This document shows, one piece after another, positions 21,821 through 25,025 of a stretch of DNA of 25,025 bases. The DNA is taken from the NCBI GenBank assembly GCA_035629935.1, contig DASQLQ010000126.1:1-25025 (forward strand). Direction: 5' to 3'. Under the pieces are notes generated by a model, which was not told the DNA's origin, searched no databases, and saw only the letters and a program-made list of their open reading frames with translations. Within the stretch, counting starts at the first letter, position 1. Every line of letters starts with the position of its first letter. A program made the position numbers and the translations under genes. Source of the DNA: DASQLQ01 sp035629935 (GTDB taxonomy: Bacteria > Actinomycetota > CADDZG01 > WHSQ01).

Positions 21821-22555
21821 GTGCCACTGTCTAGATCCCGCGATTACCTGAGCATTGGGGAGGTTCTCGAGTCCCTTCAGCAGGATTTCCCCGACGTGTC
21901 CATCTCCAAGATCAGGTTCCTCGAGGCCGAGGGGCTGATCGCCCCCCAGCGCACCGGTTCCGGCTACCGCATGTTCTTCGAGGGGGATCTCGATCGTCTG
22001 CGGTACATCCTGTCGTTGCAGCGGGACCACTTCCTGCCGCTCAAGGTGATCAGAGAGCGCCTGGCTCAGTACGAATCCAACGGGGGAGCGCCGATACCCG
22101 AGGCACCGCCTCCCGGTGTAGCAGGCAAGAAAGCGGCGGCTTCGTCGAAGGCGGGCGGCGATACGGCGGCCGCCGGCGAAGACCTCGTCAGCGTTCAATT
22201 GTCCCGTTCAGAGCTGCTGGGGGCCGCTGGCGTGTCGGACAAAGAGCTGAAAGATCTCGAGGATTACGGCGTCGTCGTCGCCGGTGAATCGGGGGATTAC
22301 GACGAGTCGGCCCTCATCGCCGCCAAGGCCGCCAAGCGATTCTTCGAGTACGGCGTCGAGCCTAGGCACCTCAAGATGTACCGGCAATTCGCGGAGCGCG
22401 AGGCGGCCTTCTTCGAGCAGATCGTGATGCCGGCCTCCCGCCGCCGCGACCCCGATGCCCAGAAGGCCGCAGCCAAGTCCGTCCGCGAGCTCGCCGGACT
22501 GGCTCGACAGATGCGCGACGCAACGTTGCGCTCTAGCTTGCGAGAACTTCTCTAG
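21821..22555 (+). CDS. MerR-family regulator, FtsR-like
   Basis: The protein has 244 residues. Its N-terminal MerR winged helix-turn-helix (about 10-82) reads YLSIGEVLESL, ISKIRFLEAEGLI, RTGSGYRMF and DLDRLRYIL. A low-complexity Ala/Pro/Gly linker (about 95-118) leads to a C-terminal domain rich in Ala, Glu and Lys. It corresponds in place and sequence style to Rv1828, which belongs to the family called FtsR, linked in corynebacteria to activation of ftsZ. Effector is unknown. The GTG start follows GGAGG (21810-21814), which overlaps the end of the FHA gene, so the two form an operon. The linker is longer than a typical MerR hinge. Confidence 0.87.
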   Translation: MPLSRSRDYLSIGEVLESLQQDFPDVSISKIRFLEAEGLIAPQRTGSGYRMFFEGDLDRLRYILSLQRDHFLPLKVIRERLAQYESNGGAPIPEAPPPGVAGKKAAASSKAGGDTAAAGEDLVSVQLSRSELLGAAGVSDKELKDLEDYGVVVAGESGDYDESALIAAKAAKRFFEYGVEPRHLKMYRQFAEREAAFFEQIVMPASRRRDPDAQKAAAKSVRELAGLARQMRDATLRSSLRELL

Positions 22556-22594
22556 CCCGTTCGGTTAGAAAGTCGCGGTGGGGTTAAGAAAGCC

Positions 22595-22618
22595 GTTATT
22601 GATTTGTCTATAAATCGA
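22595..22618. repeat. 8-bp-unit array 14 (carboxypeptidase start)
   Basis: Three unspaced units, GTTATTGA then TTTGTCTA then TAAATCGA. The probable TTG start codon of the carboxypeptidase (22604-22606) lies in the second unit. GATTT and AAATC (22601-22616) form a palindrome. Confidence 0.7.
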
Positions 22619-23794
22619 CTTTCGAGTTCGCCGCGCCGCGCGCTGGTGATCGGCGTGGTCGTCGCAGTTGCGATCAGCGGGCTGTTCGTCGGCGCGCCCG
22701 CCGCCCAAGGTCTGTCGGAGCCCAGCGTTACGTGCGAATCGTGCTTCGTCATCGATGACCAGGGCCGGGTGCTGTGGGCGAGGGCGGCACATGCCCGCCT
22801 CCCCAACGCCAGTACCACCAAGATGGTCACCGCCCTGGAGACGCTGGACGCGGTGACCGATCTCAAAGAGGAGGCGGTGGTCTCCTCTGCCGCCGGATCG
22901 GTCGGGGGAGGGGGGCTAGACCTGCAACCCGGCGACCGGCTGACCGTGCGTAACCTCCTCTTCGCCATGCTCCTGTCGTCCTCCAACGAGGCGGCCGCCA
23001 CCCTCGCCGAACACGTGAGCGGCACCCAGGATGCCTTCGTGGCCGAGATGAACGCTCGGGTCCGGGAGCTCGGACTGCGAGACACCCAGTTTGCCAACCC
23101 ACACGGATTCGACGCCGAAGGCCATTACTCGAGCGCGGCGGACCTCGCCACGATCGGGGCCGCGCTCTTGGCGGAGCCGTACCTGGCTCGGATAGTCCGC
23201 ACCCCTTCGGCCGTCATCCGGACGCCCCGGGGAGATGTCGTAGAGGCGAACCGTAATCTTCTACTTGAGACTTATCCGGGGACGGTCGGCATCAAGACGG
23301 GTCGCACGATCGGGGCCGGAAACGTCCTGGTGGCCGCCGCTCGCCGGGGAGATCGCCGGATCATCGCGGTGGCGATGCGCGCAGGAGATGCTGCGGCCGA
23401 CGCCAGGGCGATGCTCGACTACGGCTTCGAACGCGTCCGGCGCCTCGACCGTCCTCGTTCGACACAATTGCTGGGCTCCCGGACCTCTCTAGGGGCTTTG
23501 ATCTTCGATCCGTCGGGAGCAGTCGAGGTGGTCGCTTCGGACCAGGTGATCGTCGATCTTGCGAATGAGTCGGGGCCGGTCGAGTACGAGTTCTCTCCGT
23601 TCGACATCACTCCACCCTTGAAGCCGGGGCAAGCCGTCGGCACCCTCTCGATCACATCCAACGGCGAACCCGTTGCCGAAGTGGACGCGGTCATCGTCGA
23701 AGGCGTCGAACAGTATGAGAGTGATGGGGTCGCGCCGAAGGTCCTTGGAGGACTGATGAAAGCGGTTGCAGCCGCCGTTGCGGCGGTCACGTGA
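22604..23794 (+). CDS. D-alanyl-D-alanine carboxypeptidase (S11, PBP5/6-like)
   Basis: A secreted or membrane-anchored penicillin-binding protein that trims the terminal D-Ala of peptidoglycan stem peptides. The 396-residue protein has a positively charged start and hydrophobic segment (11-34, cleavable near APAAQG), then the three S11 motifs: Ser70-x2-Lys73 in NASTTKM, Ser126-Ser127-Asn128, and Lys231-Thr-Gly. The C-terminus (GLMKAVAAAVAAV) could be an amphipathic anchor. The TTG at 22604 lies within array 14, with only a weak AAGAAAG upstream; a GTG at 22646 would cut into the signal sequence, so TTG is preferred but not certain. It overlaps hpt by four bases. Confidence 0.9.
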   Translation: MSINRLSSSPRRALVIGVVVAVAISGLFVGAPAAQGLSEPSVTCESCFVIDDQGRVLWARAAHARLPNASTTKMVTALETLDAVTDLKEEAVVSSAAGSVGGGGLDLQPGDRLTVRNLLFAMLLSSSNEAAATLAEHVSGTQDAFVAEMNARVRELGLRDTQFANPHGFDAEGHYSSAADLATIGAALLAEPYLARIVRTPSAVIRTPRGDVVEANRNLLLETYPGTVGIKTGRTIGAGNVLVAAARRGDRRIIAVAMRAGDAAADARAMLDYGFERVRRLDRPRSTQLLGSRTSLGALIFDPSGAVEVVASDQVIVDLANESGPVEYEFSPFDITPPLKPGQAVGTLSITSNGEPVAEVDAVIVEGVEQYESDGVAPKVLGGLMKAVAAAVAAVT

Positions 23795-24390
23795 GTGTTC
23801 AGGACCCGGCCGCCGAGTCCCTCATATCGACCACCCAGCTAGCGACGCGGATCACCGAGCTGGGGGCCGAGATAGGCGTCGATTACGGCAACGGTCCCGA
23901 ACCTCCCTTGCTGATCGGCGTGCTCAAAGGGTGCACGTTGTTCATGTCGGATCTTGTCCGCGCTATGCCCATCGACGCCTCGGTCGATTTCATATCGATC
24001 TCTTCGTACAGCGATTCCGGCGGTCGCTCGGGCGTGGTGCGGATCCTGAAGGATGTCGAATCGGAGGTCGCAGGACGGGACGTTCTACTGGTCGAGGACA
24101 TCGTGGACACGGGTCTGACCCTCACTTATCTGAGGCGTACGTTGAAGGATCGCGGTGCTCGGTCCCTCAAGACGGTCACGCTTCTCGACAAGGCTGCTCG
24201 CCGGATCGTCCCCGTCGAGGTCGAGTACCGGGGGTTCGAGATCCCGGATGTGTTCGTGGTGGGGTTCGGTCTCGACTTCCAAGGGCGCTACCGGAACGTA
24301 CCGGAGGTGCTCGCGATCAAAGACATCGCCCGACTGGCGAACATGCCGGACCTCCTCGTGGACCATCTCTGGCCCCCTGCTAAGAAATAG
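23791..24390 (+). CDS. hpt: Hypoxanthine phosphoribosyltransferase
   Basis: Salvages hypoxanthine and guanine to IMP and GMP using PRPP. In the 199 residues, the PRPP-binding motif VEDIVDTG is at 101-108, the early PIGVLKG-like loop is LLIGVLKGCTLFMSDLV, and VDFISISSYSDS plus the late VVGFGLDFQGRYRNVPEV are typical of HPRT. The GTG start at 23791 overlaps the carboxypeptidase stop as GTGA. In many Gram-positive bacteria hpt lies after tilS and before ftsH; here neither is adjacent. Confidence 0.95.
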   Translation: MSVQDPAAESLISTTQLATRITELGAEIGVDYGNGPEPPLLIGVLKGCTLFMSDLVRAMPIDASVDFISISSYSDSGGRSGVVRILKDVESEVAGRDVLLVEDIVDTGLTLTYLRRTLKDRGARSLKTVTLLDKAARRIVPVEVEYRGFEIPDVFVVGFGLDFQGRYRNVPEVLAIKDIARLANMPDLLVDHLWPPAKK

Positions 24391-24394
24391 GGGG
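24373..24394 (+). terminator. Weak hairpin at the end of hpt
   Basis: CCCCCT (24373-24378) pairs with AGGGGG (24389-24394) around a 10-base loop that includes the end of hpt; TGTTAGTTT follows. It may be a weak terminator, overlapping the next gene's promoter. Confidence 0.35.
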
Positions 24395-24398
24395 GTGT

Positions 24399-24404
24399 TA
24401 GTTT
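24399..24404 (+). promoter_or_regulatory. -10 element of the nuclease gene, predicted leaderless
   Basis: TAGTTT, six bases before the ATG at 24411. No ribosome site is present, and no -35 is obvious. Confidence 0.35.
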
Positions 24405-24410
24405 CGCCCC

Positions 24411-24887
24411 ATGATCGAGCTCTCACTGGTGGGGGTAAGGGTCGAGCTCCCGTCCAACCAGCCCATCGTCCTGCTCAAAGAGACGACCGGTGAGCGCTAC
24501 TTGCCCATCTGGATCGGTGCCGTCGAGGCAACGGCCATCGCGTTCGCATTGCAGGGGATCGAAACCCCACGACCTATGACGCATGACCTGATGCGCGACA
24601 TCCTCAGCGAGGGAGAGATCCAGGTCGAGCGCGTGGTGATCAACGACCTGATCGATCAGACTTTCTACGCGACCATCCGCATGAACACCGACGGGAAGAC
24701 CCTCGAGGTGTCGTCCCGTCCCAGCGACGCGATCGCTCTCGCGGTCCGCCTGTCATCTCCGATCTATGCCGCCGAGGAGGTCCTCGAGCAGGCCGGGATC
24801 GAGCTGCGGGACGACGAGGAGACCGAGGTCGAGAAGTTCCGCGAGTTCCTCGATCAGGTGAGCCCGGAAGACTTCGCCGCCGGCTAG
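24411..24887 (+). CDS. Bifunctional nuclease family (DUF151) protein
   Basis: The 158-residue protein starts MIELSLVGVRVELPSNQPIVLL and has the DUF151 core ERYLPIWIGAVEATAIAF, HDLMRDIL and SRPSDAIALAVR, followed by a short acidic C-terminal region (about 125-158) like the UVR-type tail of family members. A bifunctional DNase/RNase activity was reported for plant relatives; the bacterial role is poorly known. Its counterpart in M. tuberculosis is Rv1829, next to the MerR gene; here the carboxypeptidase and hpt are inserted. Start codon without ribosome site, apparently leaderless. Confidence 0.9.
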   Translation: MIELSLVGVRVELPSNQPIVLLKETTGERYLPIWIGAVEATAIAFALQGIETPRPMTHDLMRDILSEGEIQVERVVINDLIDQTFYATIRMNTDGKTLEVSSRPSDAIALAVRLSSPIYAAEEVLEQAGIELRDDEETEVEKFREFLDQVSPEDFAAG

Positions 24888-24923
24888 GAGCAGCCACCCT
24901 CCAGCTTTGGTTGACGGTTTTCG

Positions 24924-24952
24924 TTGACATCCGCGCGCGGCCCCCTTACGCT
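24924..24952 (+). promoter_or_regulatory. Promoter for the gene at the window end
   Basis: TTGACA (24924-24929), 17 bases, TACGCT (24947-24952), the best match to a housekeeping promoter in the window. The transcript should start near 24959. Confidence 0.7.
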
Positions 24953-24975
24953 TTCCATCCTCGTAACTACGTGTT

Positions 24976-24986
24976 TGTGACTCACA
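24976..24986. promoter_or_regulatory. Palindrome in the final leader
   Basis: TGTGACTCACA, a perfect 5-bp inverted repeat around one base, about 20 bases after the predicted transcript start, where a repressor could bind. It resembles CRP-type half-sites but with far shorter spacing. Confidence 0.3.
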
Positions 24987-25003
24987 GGTTGGGGAGGCCA
25001 ATG

Positions 25004-25025
25004 ATGGAGAACCAGACCGAGGTCG
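25004..25025 (+). CDS. Start of an unidentified gene, cut by the window end
   Basis: ATG at 25004 with GGGGAGG (24991-24997) six bases upstream; the neighbouring ATG at 25001 is too close. Only about seven residues, MENQTEV, are visible, too few to identify. A second MerR gene occupies this place in mycobacteria, but nothing here confirms that. Confidence 0.6.

Overview
The window is a high-GC stretch of bacterial chromosome, almost entirely coding and almost entirely on the + strand. Gene order points to Actinomycetota. One conserved block is pyrG, xerD, parA, scpA, scpB, rluB, cmk, der. A second is pgsA, gcvH, a GarA-like FHA protein, an FtsR-like MerR regulator and a bifunctional nuclease. 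Both match the order known from mycobacteria and streptomycetes, with rearrangements (ald, trpS, M50 peptidase, aroH, tyrA and aroA in between). I cannot name the genus. GTG/TTG starts and several probably leaderless genes fit the same phylum.

Layout. 1-2105: the end of an alkaline-phosphatase-like membrane protein and a MraY-like transferase. 2310-6404: CTP synthase, alanine dehydrogenase, XerD and a TraR/DksA-type zinc-finger protein. 6428-8602: ParA and a small ribbon-helix-helix-like (RHH-like) protein, a strong hairpin terminator, then about 800 bases without a credible gene. 8603-10308: a site-2 protease (the only clear minus-strand gene) and TrpS. 10441-12551: ScpA, ScpB and RluB. 12625-17471: chorismate mutase, prephenate dehydrogenase, EPSP synthase, cytidylate kinase and Der. 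17653-20861: tRNA-Pro(GGG), a PgsA-type enzyme and a large guanylyltransferase/phosphohexomutase fusion. 20920-24887: GcvH, FHA protein, MerR protein, D-Ala-D-Ala carboxypeptidase, Hpt and the nuclease. The first codons of another gene end the window.

The most unusual signal is a family of short tandem arrays built on an unspaced, degenerate 8-bp unit, roughly YWWRTCGA (typical units CTTGTCGA and CAAGTCGA, which are the two orientations of one motif). I find 14 arrays of 3-7 units between 6468 and 22618, in most non-coding gaps of that interval. None is seen before 6.4 kb. Five are concentrated in the gene-free stretch just behind parA and the RHH-like gene. One lies just after the parA promoter, and one is inside the RHH-like gene, where it encodes an 8-residue peptide repeat. 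No parB gene or canonical parS site is seen here. ParA beside a probable RHH protein and arrays of short unspaced repeats recalls plasmid partition systems such as delta/omega of pSM19035, whose RHH protein omega binds unspaced 7-bp repeats and acts both in partition and as a repressor. The working hypothesis is a chromosomal ParA/RHH system with a centromere-like cluster and dispersed operator-like arrays. This is inference; the repeat structure itself is directly visible.
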